Shown here: positions 42,803 through 55,900 of the stretch, one piece after another | How the letters are laid out: every line of letters starts with the position of its first letter | Position numbering within the stretch: the first letter of the stretch is position 1 | Source of the DNA: Nematostella vectensis | Lineage: Eukaryota > Cnidaria > Anthozoa > Actiniaria > Edwardsiidae | Assembly: GCF_932526225.1 (NCBI RefSeq) | Contig: NC_064043.1 | Location: 12,460,085 to 12,524,084, forward strand | DNA: 64,000 nt | Reading direction: 5' to 3' | Made by a program: the position numbers and the translations under genes | The notes under the pieces: model-generated | Seen by the model: the letters and a program-made list of their open reading frames with translations, nothing else | Database searches by the model: none | Told to the model about the DNA's origin: nothing

Positions 42803-43290
42803 TTAACACATTGACCCCTTAACCGGCCTGTACCGGCTTTGGGAAGTACCCACAACCCAAAAAAATCATAAATGCAAACTAAACACAACAAGATGGAGAT
42901 ACTCAGGCATCAGTCTAAGGGATAAATGGTCTTGAAGATATGCATCCAACCAAGGTGTTGGCAACTACTCTTAAGCCAAATAATAGCACAGGTTCTTTGA
43001 CAAATCTCAAATCGAACAAGGAGAGAAAAGCAGAATCACCCCTCTCAATAAAACGCTCAAAATACCACACAAGGGAGAGAGATCAGCAAACACAGCTCAA
43101 GACACAAATAGATACCTTTATTCTGATCCTCCAGGTTCATTTCCATGGCCTCAAAACACAATGTCCACTCCTTGAAGGCTTGTAAAACCACGAAGATGCC
43201 TTTACGGATTGCAAAGCATTCTGCGAGATCCAGGGAAAAATCACGAGGGGAGGGCCAGCCAACACTCCTCTCCCCAAAGTCAGATGGTCC
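42803..43290 (+). mobile_element. piggyBac-like element, copy 3 (truncated)
   Basis: The left TTAA end and about 480 bp match copy 2. The right half is missing after CCAAAGTCAGATGGT. The insertion point is a TTAA inside repeat family X. The intact family reads the complement of CTTGTTTAAAAGTC at this place. Confidence 0.72.
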
Positions 43291-44283
43291 CATAATTTAA
43301 TCCGAAAGTGACGTGTCGATACTCACTATTTTCGAAAGTCGTCAAATGATATAAAAGACACATATAGCCAGCCCAAGTATACCAAACATTCACGCTTAAT
43401 AGCTGGATCAAGAGAAAAGAAAGAAGACAAAAGCAACTGCTTATGTGACAAGCCTGGTGGGGATACCAAGAACAACGGGAGCGGGCCGCTCCACCAATTG
43501 ACTTGAAGTAAACGACCACACACATGAATCAATGTGTGCAAGTGCTATAAGATGAACAGTTTCTAACAATAGGAACTGTTAATCTGTGGCCTCGGGTGTG
43601 CACTTATCACTCTTCCTGCCTTTCTTCCTTTTTCCACAGAAGAGTCAAAGGAGTATCTCGCCAATTAGAATTTCACGCATTTACAGGCATGATACTGTAT
43701 CCTGTTGTGCGGGTAGGGGGAAAAGACAGTACTTGCTGTATTCCCCGAAGCCACGAATGCTTTTCGACAGCTAGCCTTCAGGTCAGTTAAGATAAAAGAC
43801 AGAATGTTTGGCAACACTTAAGCGCTTTCCACTGCTTCTATACGACCGAACAAGTACAAAGAATCGGAAGTAGACAAGGCAAGAATGCAGCTCTTCGTGA
43901 AGAAAGGAAAAGCATTTGATGTCATTCTACCGACGAAGGCAGCTATCATACTATTGTTGGAGGCAAGCACTCCTCCTTGTCTCAATACTTCCTTACTTTT
44001 TAGCAGAATGGACAACAGTTGCTATAGCCGCTTTGGACAAACGCTACCAGAGCTTCCCTAGGCGTGCCAATAGGCCAAGAACTATTAGATAAGGAACCAA
44101 AAGCTATTAGATGCGAGATAGGCTGCCCAGCACGCTGCACTTGCACCCAAGCCAGCATGGAATGTTCAGCCCTTTGCAGCTCCACTGAATCGTGTAACGA
44201 TAAAGCACTTTAAGATATCTGAACTGTATTAAATGAAGATAACAATTCTCATCGGAGCTTGTAATTACGTTAGACCGACGTCC
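43291..44283. other. Gene-free stretch
   Basis: I see nothing I can name here. Short open frames lack splice or motif support. Confidence 0.4.
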
Positions 44284-45057
44284 CAGCCTGAGAATTCACT
44301 AATTTTAAACAAAATGCCGAGGCTCACATAGCAGGAAAACATTTTCTATATATTAAATTGGTGCACTCTTAAATGCAAAATGCAACTGTCATTTATCATT
44401 TTTGCGACTCTATTTAAAAAATGCCTCATGGCTTATTCTATAGCATTAAGCTTGTTTTAGTAGAGTGTACAGAAACAGGTTTGGAAACTACTTCCGGTTT
44501 TAAAACAGATTAGGCAGAAACCTAATCAGTTTTGCCTTTTTTCCAACTTAAAAGTATCAAATGGATTTCATGAATATTTTAGTCGTAGACTTTTAAACAA
44601 GATGTGCATCGGTGATAAAAGCCGATTTTTATCTTGGCTCCATAGCTTATCTTATAAAGGTTATTTCAACCTACAACTGCAATAAAATTGGTGTCTTTTG
44701 CTAAAAGTTGAGGGGTGATGTATACGCCCCAGGTTTTACTATTGACTACTTCCGGTTAAAGGTCACCTTTAAAGTTCCAAAAAATGACAAATTTGCGGTT
44801 ATTTTCAGAAATCTTGAGTTTAAAAACATTCTTTGACTTTCATTTTAGTGGAAAACTATTAATATGTGCAATTTTTTTTTTATTTTTTAGAAAAAGATAG
44901 TTTACTTCCGGTTTAAAATGGCGGCCAAATCATACCCCTTATTAATTAGAAATTAATGCCGATCTGAGCTTCGCTCAGGGTATTTAAAACTATCACTATG
45001 CTTAAATTGGTAACTTAAGCAAAAAGTGCGCAATTCAAACACATATCCGCCGGACTA
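44284..45057 (+). repeat. Dispersed repeat family X, uninterrupted copy
   Basis: Runs from AGCCTGAGAATTCACTAATT to CATATCCGCCGGACTA. It reads GTCGTAGACTTTTAAACAAG, which is the empty-site form for insertions seen in the two other copies. Confidence 0.7.
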
Positions 45058-45815
45058 CTCAGTTCGAGGAGAGCTTATTTGTATTTGTGACGTCACATCC
45101 ACAAACCACAGGGTATCGGGAAGAGCACAGGGAACCCAAACAAAACGCCAGGCCCTGACTGTGTCAAGTCAGCACCATGCTGAGACCGTGGGCTCATGTA
45201 AATGCAGGCTATGCCAAGTGTAAGAGCACAGCAGGAACGCTATTTGCTCTGTTTCCATGCAATATGTTTTAAAGGCGTCAAACCTAAAAAAATTCGCGTT
45301 CAACTTGTTTTCACAAGGCATTTCCACAGATAAAGAATTCGAATTTTTCTTGCGCTGAACTGTCTTTGGATGCGGATTAAGGTTGGGAGAGAATAATAAA
45401 CACAAACAACAACTACACAACAGGTCATTTTATTAGATTCAGACTTCAAATCTATGTACTACAGAGACCCACCTATCACCAAGAACCAATTATGAGAGCA
45501 TGTATACAACACCTGTTGGCAAACGTGATTATACACGACTGGTGCAATACGTAATATCCTGGCCCCAGGGGCCACTAAATGCTGGCTTGCTGGTACAAAA
45601 AACCTAAACACCATTGCTTGTTCCGTGTTCAGATTTGAGCGCAAACAGAGGTACTGTACGACACAGAATACTCTATAGAACTAAATCTTACAACGCCTTC
45701 CCTTCACTTTCTTAGATTGTGTGAGACTTATAAATACGATAAAAATACAAAATATACAATATATTACATCTCCTATAGCATCATGTCCAACATGGACTGT
45801 TTTTTTTTTCGGCTA

Positions 45816-45981
45816 GAAAACCCGAGTTCGTTATTTGGCCCCCACCTTGGAAGATACGGCCACCGAGGAGTGGGTAGCCTCTACGCAGGCTAAGGAGCGG
45901 GGCGATCTCTTTTGAAAACTATAACTCGTCCCCATCCTCCGCGTCCAAAATGGTGGCCAAGATAGAGAAATCCGGGTTTTC
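45816..45981. mobile_element. Small MITE
   Basis: The ends GAAAACCCGAGTTC and GAAATCCGGGTTTTC are imperfect inverted repeats around about 135 bp of non-coding sequence. Confidence 0.5.
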
Positions 45982-46911
45982 TCACTTGAATAAGAAACCT
46001 CAACGCCTACACTAACCACTAACAGGCTTAGGTGATTTGGCTCAATTAAATAATAGGCAGTTCTTTAGAGTAGTTGATTTGCTCTAGTCAATTTTGTCAT
46101 CCCTGGCTCACTTGAATGTGTGTCGGCGTTCTAGACGATTTGATTGGTTAGATGAGTGCTTGACAGATTTCTGGGCGAGTTGATTTGCTGATGTAAATGA
46201 TTGGCATGTGCTAGTCAGCAGGCTCCATGGATGCTCCCCCAAGAGAGAGTTGGTCTTTTAGTTCAGCAATGTCTAAAATGTCAAAATGATTACACTGGAT
46301 TTAGAGATCTTGGAAAGTTAAAAAATTCGAGATTCGGAAGTGGCTGGGTAGGTCAAGGGTCAACTCGGAAAAATTTGATCGAAAAAAAAAATTGCGCGCG
46401 ACGTTGTCAATGATTGCAGCTCGAATCGCAACGAAATACGTGATAAACTCTCTTCACGGAAGAAAAATACGACGAAAGGTCACGTATGTTATTGTTGTCG
46501 CCATTTGAAAGCAAAAAAAAAACAATGGGATAAATCAGATCGAGAGAAAATTAAAAAACACACACACACACAATTTTTTTTCAATGTTGTCCGTTGAATC
46601 GTACTGGATAGGACGATCAAAAGTCGGACTGCATCTTCCAGTCGCCGTGGATAAATGGATGGCCATTAATACAAATTAAAAAGGGGGTCGATGGCGTCAC
46701 CTCTAAACTGTTTTTTTAGGATTTCTTTTTTACAAGATGCCTTAGACAGTTGGAACCAATAACAATGTACAAGTTTTAAGCTTTAAGGCTTCAAGCATGG
46801 CTCTAGAAGAGGCTTGAATCTCTCCTCCCATTTTTTCTGACCTCGATTCTGACCGCGAATCCCAATTTCGTTTCAGAACCCAAATAGGAACAAATGCCTG
46901 TAGGATTTGAG

Positions 46912-49900
46912 TTATGTACCTTGTTGTAGTGACTGGTTTTCCTGGAGAAGTTCCTGATTCCGCGTAGATAGAAAGACCGCGTCCTGAATCGCCTCCTCTA
47001 GCAGTGTGCGGTAACGCTGCTCGATCGCGGACTTCTGATCCTCGAACACTTCCCGATAATTACGAAATGTCTGAGGAAAAAAGAGTTCAGAAACAGAAAG
47101 AAACACTTACTAAGAATCTGACAAACGAACGAACAACGTTATAAATAAATAGATAAATAAACAAAAACATAAGCGAGTAGACAAATAAACAACCGTTCGG
47201 ACGGTTTTGATCGAGGGAAGCCAATATCTAAATTTCATGTGCTTTTATTTCTGGGAGAAAGTAATATTAGCTTGAGTTATGAAAAGTATTAGGAAAGAGC
47301 TCGTGTTACGAAGACGTTTGGAAAAAGCTCGGGTTACGACAGACTATGGGATATGCTCGAGTTACGCTCACCATGAGCTCGAGTTGTGAAAGACGTTCGG
47401 CTTACCTGGAAATGCTGAAGCTGCTGAATTTCCATCTCTTCTTTGTGTCTCTTGTAGGAATCGTCAAGATCTGCTTTAAGCCTCTTTTTCTCATTCTCCA
47501 AAGCTGATAGCTAATAACGACAAAAGGTAATACAGTAGTAATTAATGGAACGCCGGGAAAAAAAGGCTCAAACAAGGAAATTCCTTGCTTAATGTTCTCA
47601 ATGAGACAAACTACTTTTCAGTTTCCATAAAATATGTTTTGGCACTAAAGCGTAGAACCCCAGATTCAATACGGCACCTGTATTCAACATGGTAGCTGGT
47701 ATTTACCGTAGCTTCTAGAAATGTCTAGCGACAAGTGATTTGATTCAGATATTTAGATAGGGTAATATCTCAAAAGAAATCACCGCTCAGATCTCACGCT
47801 CACTCCTAATTTCAAATTTATTAGATAAACCCCATAAGAAAGCCTATATAAAATGGATCTTTTTTCCCTGACGGTGCCCGTTAAACAGATACCCCACTGT
47901 ACCTTGATTGACATGACAGATCGCTCAGCCTTCAACTCGACTATGTCCATCTCTAGTTTGATGGCTTGGTCGGTTGTGTACTGGGCGCCCTCTGCTGCTT
48001 TAAGCTGAATTTAAAAGGTCAATCTGTTACTATACGTCCTATATGGCATGCAGACATGGAGTTTGTTTTATAAGTATCTCCATGTCCTTAATGGAATGCA
48101 GACATGGAATTTGTTTTATAAGTATCTCCATTTCCTTTATGGCGTGCAGACATGGAGTTTGTTTTATAAGTATCTCCATGTCCTTAATGGCATGCAGACA
48201 TGGAGTTTGTTTTATAAGTATCTCCATGTCCTTTATGGCATGCAGACATGGAGTTTGTTTTATGAGTATCTCCATGTCCTATCCTCCTGGACACGAGAAA
48301 ATTAGAGAAAGGGGAACAAAAAATAAAAAAAAGATTAACTGATTATATCTTTTATTCCAAACTTGTTTTCTCTTCTACCTCTGCCCAACCTTTCTCATTT
48401 GCACCTCAGTGCACAATATTTTAAACACTCAAAAGGAACATAAACACGCTAAAGACACGTGCGCTGAACGTTCTACTGTAGGTGTTGGCTTACCTGTAAT
48501 TCTGCTTTCTCTTGCTCAATTTCCATCTTCACGCGGTCTACTTCTTCTGCGAGGGTCTGGGCATTTTCTTTCTCTAGTTTGTCTCTCTGCTCTGACTGTT
48601 GGGTTTAAATGTATACACTCTTTGATTACGGATACTCGGACAACAACGACAAAGCTAACTCTGCCTAAGAGATGTCAACTGTATAACATGGAGTACAGTA
48701 CCTCTAATTTGTGACGGAGTTCAGTGTTTCCCTTCAGAAATGAAGACTGATTTTTTGCCTCCTAAAAAAATAAACGATGCGTCACACAACGGAATAGGAG
48801 CTGTGGAAAATATGAAATACGCGTGTTCTTCACCTCTTTTTCCAGTTTCTGCTTCTCTTGCACTTCTTTTAGTTTGTGTTTGATCCTCTTAAGTTCGTCA
48901 TTCTCGGATTTAAGCTTTTCTTTCAAGTCGTGAATGACAGCTACTTTAGCTTTGTTCTCCTCTTCACTGCTTTTTCCTGATCATAGCAACAAAAAAAGAT
49001 GCCAGAACATTAATCTCTTAACTACGCCAGCATCAACCAGCAACGCTGGGAAAGCCTCGGTTGAGTACCACAAAAGATAGGAAATGCTGGTGAGCTACAT
49101 ACAAACACAATAATATGAGTAGCATGTAAAAAAGTTGATGGTGGATTGGTGGGGATGGGGGGTGTTTATTTATTTTCTCATGTATTTTTTCCATAGAAGT
49201 TTTGCACTGGATTTTGCTTGGAATTTTTCACTTATATTCGCCCGCCCCTACATGATTCTCCTTAATTATAACTTTGAATTTATTTCATGATTCATTATGT
49301 TCTTTTGGGGAAGGGGGAAAAAGATTTGTCGAGCCCTGCACTCTCTAAACCTTTATTGGCTCTCACTTAGTGTTAAAATCGAGCTCTGAGTAATGGTTTG
49401 GGTGTTTTATTTTGCTTGTAGTACATGCATGTCTTCACCTGACTCGGCCAGCTTGGAGTAGTCTGTAATTTTGGCTTGCAGGTCATCTTTGAGCTCATCT
49501 ACAAGTTTGCGCTTCTCTTTGAACTCAGCAGTTAGCTTTAAAGTAATAGCCGGGACACAATGAGTATTCATATCAATGGTGTGCAATTTTTATGTATATA
49601 AGTGCTGTACATTATAAATAGATGAGAAGACCTAACATAAGTATTCTACGTGGTCCCTGTTTTTCTGTAGAAACACCATAGAAAACTAAGAAGACTTTAC
49701 AGGGCTAGTATTAAAACACCATACATACTAGAAAACTAAGAAGACTTTACAGGGATAGTATTGTACGTGTTCCCTGTCTACCATACATACTAGAAAACTA
49801 AGAAGACTTTACAGGGCTAGTATTGTACGTTGTCCTTGTCTTTCTGTAGAATCACAATATGTAATTAGACTACTAAGACTTTAGAGGGCTAGTACTCTAC

Positions 49901-52900
49901 CTGATCCTTGTCTTTCTGTAGAGCCAGCATGCGCTCCTGGACCTCCTTATTATCCCTCTTCATCGTGTCCATGACCCAATCTAAAATACCCTGCAACCAG
50001 AGAAATAAAAAAATAATAATGTGCTGCATTTTTATAATGCGAATATCTATCTACATTTGTGCAGATAGATAAGAAAACTTGTTTTTTTTTTCGGACATTA
50101 TAATTCACCTTATTTGCCAAGCTTATTCTTCGCTCCTCGTCATAATTCTCGGAGAGTCTTTCTCGTTCTTCCCAGGTTAGCCTTTTGGCTGTCTGTAAGT
50201 CTTTGATTAACTCCTGTGATTATAAAGAAATGTAATATGAATAAATTGCAGTAGAACTCCACTACACTTTTGCCTGGTTGTTTCTAAATGCTGGCTGCAG
50301 ACGCAAAACCTGGGTTATACCAGTCATGTCCATAATTACCTCCATTTGTGTAACATCCTCTCTACTTGGTCCATTGGTCATTCCTGTTCGTGACAGCTTC
50401 ACCCTTAGACGAGCTATCTCCTCACGTAGGTCTTGAATGATCTTTGTATTCTCAATCTATAAAAAAACATATATCAGGAATTGAGTGTAAATATTTTGCA
50501 GCCTCAGGGACTTATGGTGGCAGCTTGATAGAGGTACTAAAACTAGATACTTTTTTTATTAATTTGCTCAGTGGCTGCTGAATAGAGGTTGGCCAATTTA
50601 TACAGTAAATGAGTGGCTGTTGGAGGTACCAACACAATCCTTAGCTGTATGATTACCGAATCAAGAGCAAATGTACATTAAGCTTACATCGTTTCTCTTG
50701 AAATTATTCTCAATGTTTCTTGCTTTGCTACCACATTGTAGACTGGATAAGGTGTCTTCATAGTCAGCATCTGAAGAAGAAGAAAGCATTACAGTACTGC
50801 ATACTCACAGCACAACCAGTAAAACGGTGAACACTGGAAATTGGAATGCTTGTCTAATCACTTGCAAGATATTCAAACAGTCAACTAGAAAAATGTCTCA
50901 ATTCTATTGCCAAATTCCAAAGTTCCATTGCCTGAATTCTTGTGTCTGATCTATTAAAGACGATGAATATTCCACACACATCTAAGGTTTTCCATTGCCT
51001 GAATTCTTGTGTCTGATCTGTTAAAGACGATGAATACTCCACACACATCTTAGGTGCTCACGGTTTTATTGGTTGCACTATTGTAAGGGAATGCAGTAAT
51101 AGCTCAAGAAAGTGCCTCCCTCATACTGTATAAGCACTTCCAACAAAAGTGCCTGGCCTGGGACATTTTAAATGCAGCAACTGTTATTCGAGCAATTACG
51201 GTAGTAAAGATAGGTTTCATTTCCATGTTCCATGTTCTTTTGTAAATGGACATACTGTAAGATATTAGAGAGTTACACCATTTTGAAAAAAAGCCTGCTA
51301 GATGGAAACCCAAGTTTCAGTGGCATCATTGGTAAAGTGTTGCCCCTTAAAAATGTAACTTCTTTATGCAGTCATTTTAATTGATTTTTGGTAATATATG
51401 TGCAAAAAGTATGTTGCCTGATTGAGCCTTACCTGCTGGAGATACTGTGATAAGAATGGCTGTATGAGCAGTGCCTCCCAGAGAATCCTGATGATCACAC
51501 AACAAGAGCAAAGCATTAGAAAGGGTATTAATAGCCAAATTGGTTGGTCAATCATAGCTTGTGTGTCAATATCCAAATATTCAAAAAGAAAAATGAAATC
51601 TCACCTGTAATATCCTGGTGATTTTAGAGTCTCTGTACGGAATGTGACCATCCCTGTTTTTAGCAACTGCTAGAGTGCTTATCACAGCATTCAGTGCATT
51701 TATCCTGAAAATGAGAAGTCGCAGAAGGATAATTACAAGATATGCAAGTCACAAAATTTTATGATACAAATCATGGGCATGGTCGAGCCTTGGAGAAGAG
51801 AGGTCGCCTTACTGTATTGGGTTAGAGTAAATGCATTGCAAATTTGAAAAACTTTATACCACCTAAAGTATAGCATTTAAACTTTCATTCGCCCTTCCCC
51901 CACAAAAAAACGTGCAGTTTTATCTAAGGAACAGAAGTGCTACAGTACAGACAGTGTTTTAAAAGGTATGCCAAATGGCATGTATCACTTGAGAAAAAGT
52001 CCTACCTCCCTACACCATTGCAGCTCTTTATAAACCACAGTATTCAAACAATGTAAAGTGAACATACCCCTTATTCATAAATACACCTTGTTTGACATTG
52101 ATATCAGCATTGTCATTTTTTTCAGTTCCTGAAAAAGACCACAAGGGGCAAGTCAGTTAGTTTTATTCACAAATTTCCATACAATACCTCACTTTGTTTT
52201 TACTTGGGTTTATGTTTTCTTTCTGGGTACTTGATACGGGGAGATGATTGAGGCTCTGGAATGCCAAAACTGTTCAAATTTTATCTCAATATTTTTTTTA
52301 TTCTCATACATGTACTAACTAAAAGGAATTATTTTTAAAAGGTGCTGCAGCCCCCATAGATGCTAAAAGATCCTGTTATTTGGATTCTTGAGAAAAGGCC
52401 AGTTTCCAATAAAAGCTAGATGTTCACAAATCTTTTACAGAATGGAGCAGTTTTAAAATGAAGAGCACATACCTGACAGATCAATGAGGAATAACAAAAC
52501 TGTTCAAAATTATCACAATATTTGTTATTCTTATACATGTACTAACTAAAAGGAAATATTTTTACAAGGTGCTGCCCTCCCATCATGATCACATCTCCTG
52601 TTGCCACCACCATAGGTGCTAAAAGATCCTGTTATTTGGATGCTTGAAAAAAGGCCAGTGTGCAATAAAAGCTATGTAAACAAATCTTTTACAGAATGGA
52701 GCAGTTTTTAAAATGAAGAGCACAAACCTGACAGGTCGATGAGGTTGATCTTTGAGCGCATGCCACTGTTGGTCTTTTCTTTGTTTCTTTGCTCCACATT
52801 AATAGTGAATATACTGTCTGACCTGCAGAGACCATAGAGCAGGGATAAGTTTCGCTGTACAATAACTCTATAACACAAATACTACACAATGGAGGTACCC

Positions 52901-55900
52901 TGTAGCCACAGTACCAATCTAGTGTAACATAACCTTTACTTGCCAGTGTTCTCATTAGCACTCTCACAACTTGAGATTTGAGACTCACACTTTTAATGAG
53001 GCAATAACATACTGGCTTGATTGGGTTAGTTATAGTATGAAAAAAGGATGTGATGTGGTTGAACATGTGACACCTTTTTTTCAAATCTCCTTGGTTTTGA
53101 CATGAAAGCACAAATTGGAGAGAAAAAAAAAGTTGCAAAAATCTTGTTTCCAGCTTATTCAAGACCAAAGGTTTATTGGCACTTCTGAGAAGAGTTCTTT
53201 ATAAGCTTTTTTTTCTTTTGAATCCCATCTATTCATGTGTCTGTGGTTTCTATTCATGTGATGTGTCACCTGGTCTCTACAAATAACAACAATCAAACCT
53301 TGAGGCCTTTGGACTCTTGTCGGCTGATGTCAGTTTTTTGACTCGGTTCCCTTGTTCAAATAATCTAGCAATGTCCTCTGCATTTTGCACCACAAGTTCT
53401 GCTAGTCCTTCAACATATCTTTGAATAAAAGATTAAAAGTAAGTTTTTTACATAGCTAGGGGTGGATGCACATCTCTTACAATGAGGTACAGTAACTGCC
53501 AAAAAGGCAGGCCCGTACCCAGGGGGGTGCAGGGGTTGCAAACGCACCCCCCTACAACGACGGAAAGTCCACTTTTGGTTCTCAATAGACGTGCTATTTT
53601 TAGTTTGTAGACAAAACCCAAAATCATAAGCAAAATCACTCTGGTATGTTGCCAAATTCGACAACAAACGTCCCTTAGAGACACTGCAAAGGCATAAAAA
53701 AATACCTGTTTGTTCTTTCGGAGGTGGTTGGATTTTTATCAGATAACTCCCTCACCCCCCCCCCCCCCCCCCTCACCCCCTCCCCCTTCAAGAAAAATCC
53801 TGGGAACGGGCCTAAAAGGTGAATCAGGAATTGCACCCTCCCCCCCTCTTCCTCGACCACAGATGATGGCTACAGTGCACATGCTTCTGTCTGGGAAATA
53901 AATCAACACAAGTTTAAAATGGTATTTTTAAGCCCCTCTAAAAACAGAGCAGTTCTGCTTAGCTATGTACTCTACTCAAAATACTACTCTGTTCTCACAG
54001 ATGCATAAAACATTCGATTTCAACCTTGATTTTCCTGATTCGAGCACGCTCACACATCCACCAAGTCATTATCAGCTTCTCTGTAGAAGTCTGCATAGTA
54101 CCAGTTGATGTGTAGCATGCACAAAAGGAGCAATCAGTGGTCAAACATGAGACTACATTCCAAAGCAACAAGGCTACCTAAAGTAGCCTTCTTGCAGAAA
54201 ATGTTGTTTATTTGTGGGAAAATCAAAGCACCAGCTAATTCCTTGTTGCCATCTTGGCAACATCCAGTCCCACAGGGGAGCACGATAAAAAAAAATAGAA
54301 GGGAGGGATAAAAGACCATCTATACCTGAAAAACCAGCAAATCTCTTTTCCACCCCTAACTCCCCCCTCCCAATTTAGTGCATGGAGAACAACTATGGAA
54401 GACAAATTTTGTGACAGCAGAGACAGAACTGAAAGTATACACAATACTGCTGTGATAATTTCTTTTTTTTTGCTTACATTCCTAGCTGAGGATGCTGTCT
54501 GACTCTAAGCTCATAGCCATTTGGATTGAGCAGATCATAAATCATCTCTTGATATATCTAAAAAAAAATGACAGACAGTAATTTTAACATGTAAAACATG
54601 CACAAAGGCAATTACAATTAAAGCAGTCTAACCTCGTAGTATGAGACAGTAACAAAGAATTCCTTGCTTGGTGGGGCTTCATCTATGCGCTTGAAAAAGT
54701 TTTCATTAAGCTAAAAAGGCCAGAGAAAGCATAAATTCTCACCCTGTTATCAATATTTCTTTGACACATTATAAAGGAAATGCAAATTGTACTGTTGAAC
54801 AAAAAGAACACATAAAGTTACAAACCATAGGGATAATTCCTGGTTCTTCCTCACTTCCAACCATACTAAACGTCTTGCCTGTACCAGTCTAAAATAATAT
54901 CATAAAATAAAACATATAAATAGAGTGGTTTTCAAAAACCTGTGAAATACTATTTAATAGTTTATTTAGTACTAAAACACTGTAATGTCTTGTTCTCTTT
55001 TGATCTGGCTTGACTATTACACTTTAACAATTACATTTTGTTGCAAGGGATTTTAAAAACCACTCTATAAAATTATTTCATAGACAGATTTCTTCATTCA
55101 TGTCCAGCTCCCTGGGACCTTTAATCTAGATCAAACTTATCTGGATCTTTAGCAGTTAAAAAATCAGATAATTATCCTATAGTTTTTTAATGTAAAATCT
55201 CCCTGTTGATGTCTGCCAAAGAAGCAGAAAAAAATGCTTGTGTGCCAAAAGTCTTGCCAATCTAAATGACAGGTGGAAATCCATGTAATAAAGTGCATGA
55301 GCATATCCATCAAAAATGGATATTGCCACTGTTAATTGGAGAACTACCTGTAGATTTTGGGATACCATTTTCCTTGTTAAATGTAGTTGTTTGATAACAG
55401 GATGGGGTAGCAGAGTGTGAGGCACTGGGGACACATGCCCCCTAAATATTTTCAAAAATTATAAGAATATAACCAGTAGCTACATGGCTGTAGCCCCATA
55501 TATTTCCTAATGTTTCTGTATCATGCCCTCTTCCCTCTCCTCAATATTTTGAGGCCTACTACAGCTCTGGATAAGATATACTGTAAATCTTTAAAAAATA
55601 CAGTAAATAACAAGGGTGTAACATGGTGCATACCTGTCCGTATACAAACAATGTTGCATTAAATCCATCAAGAGCTTTATTGAGGAGTGGCTCAGCAAGA
55701 TCATGGTACAGCTGATCCTACAAAGCATTTATTACATATTAATTAATAAGCAAAATCATTATAGCATTTATTGATTAATCAGCAAAAATAATGACTGAAG
55801 AATCGAGACTTACTGTTTTGGTTTCCCAGAAGAAACTATGATCAAAAGTGAAATTATGTTCCTGGAAATTGGTAAAAAATGTTAGTATGGAGCCAGCTAT

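Noticed and set aside
48043-48342. 99-codon frame in a kinesin intron
   Set aside because: It is produced by the 48-bp tandem repeat.
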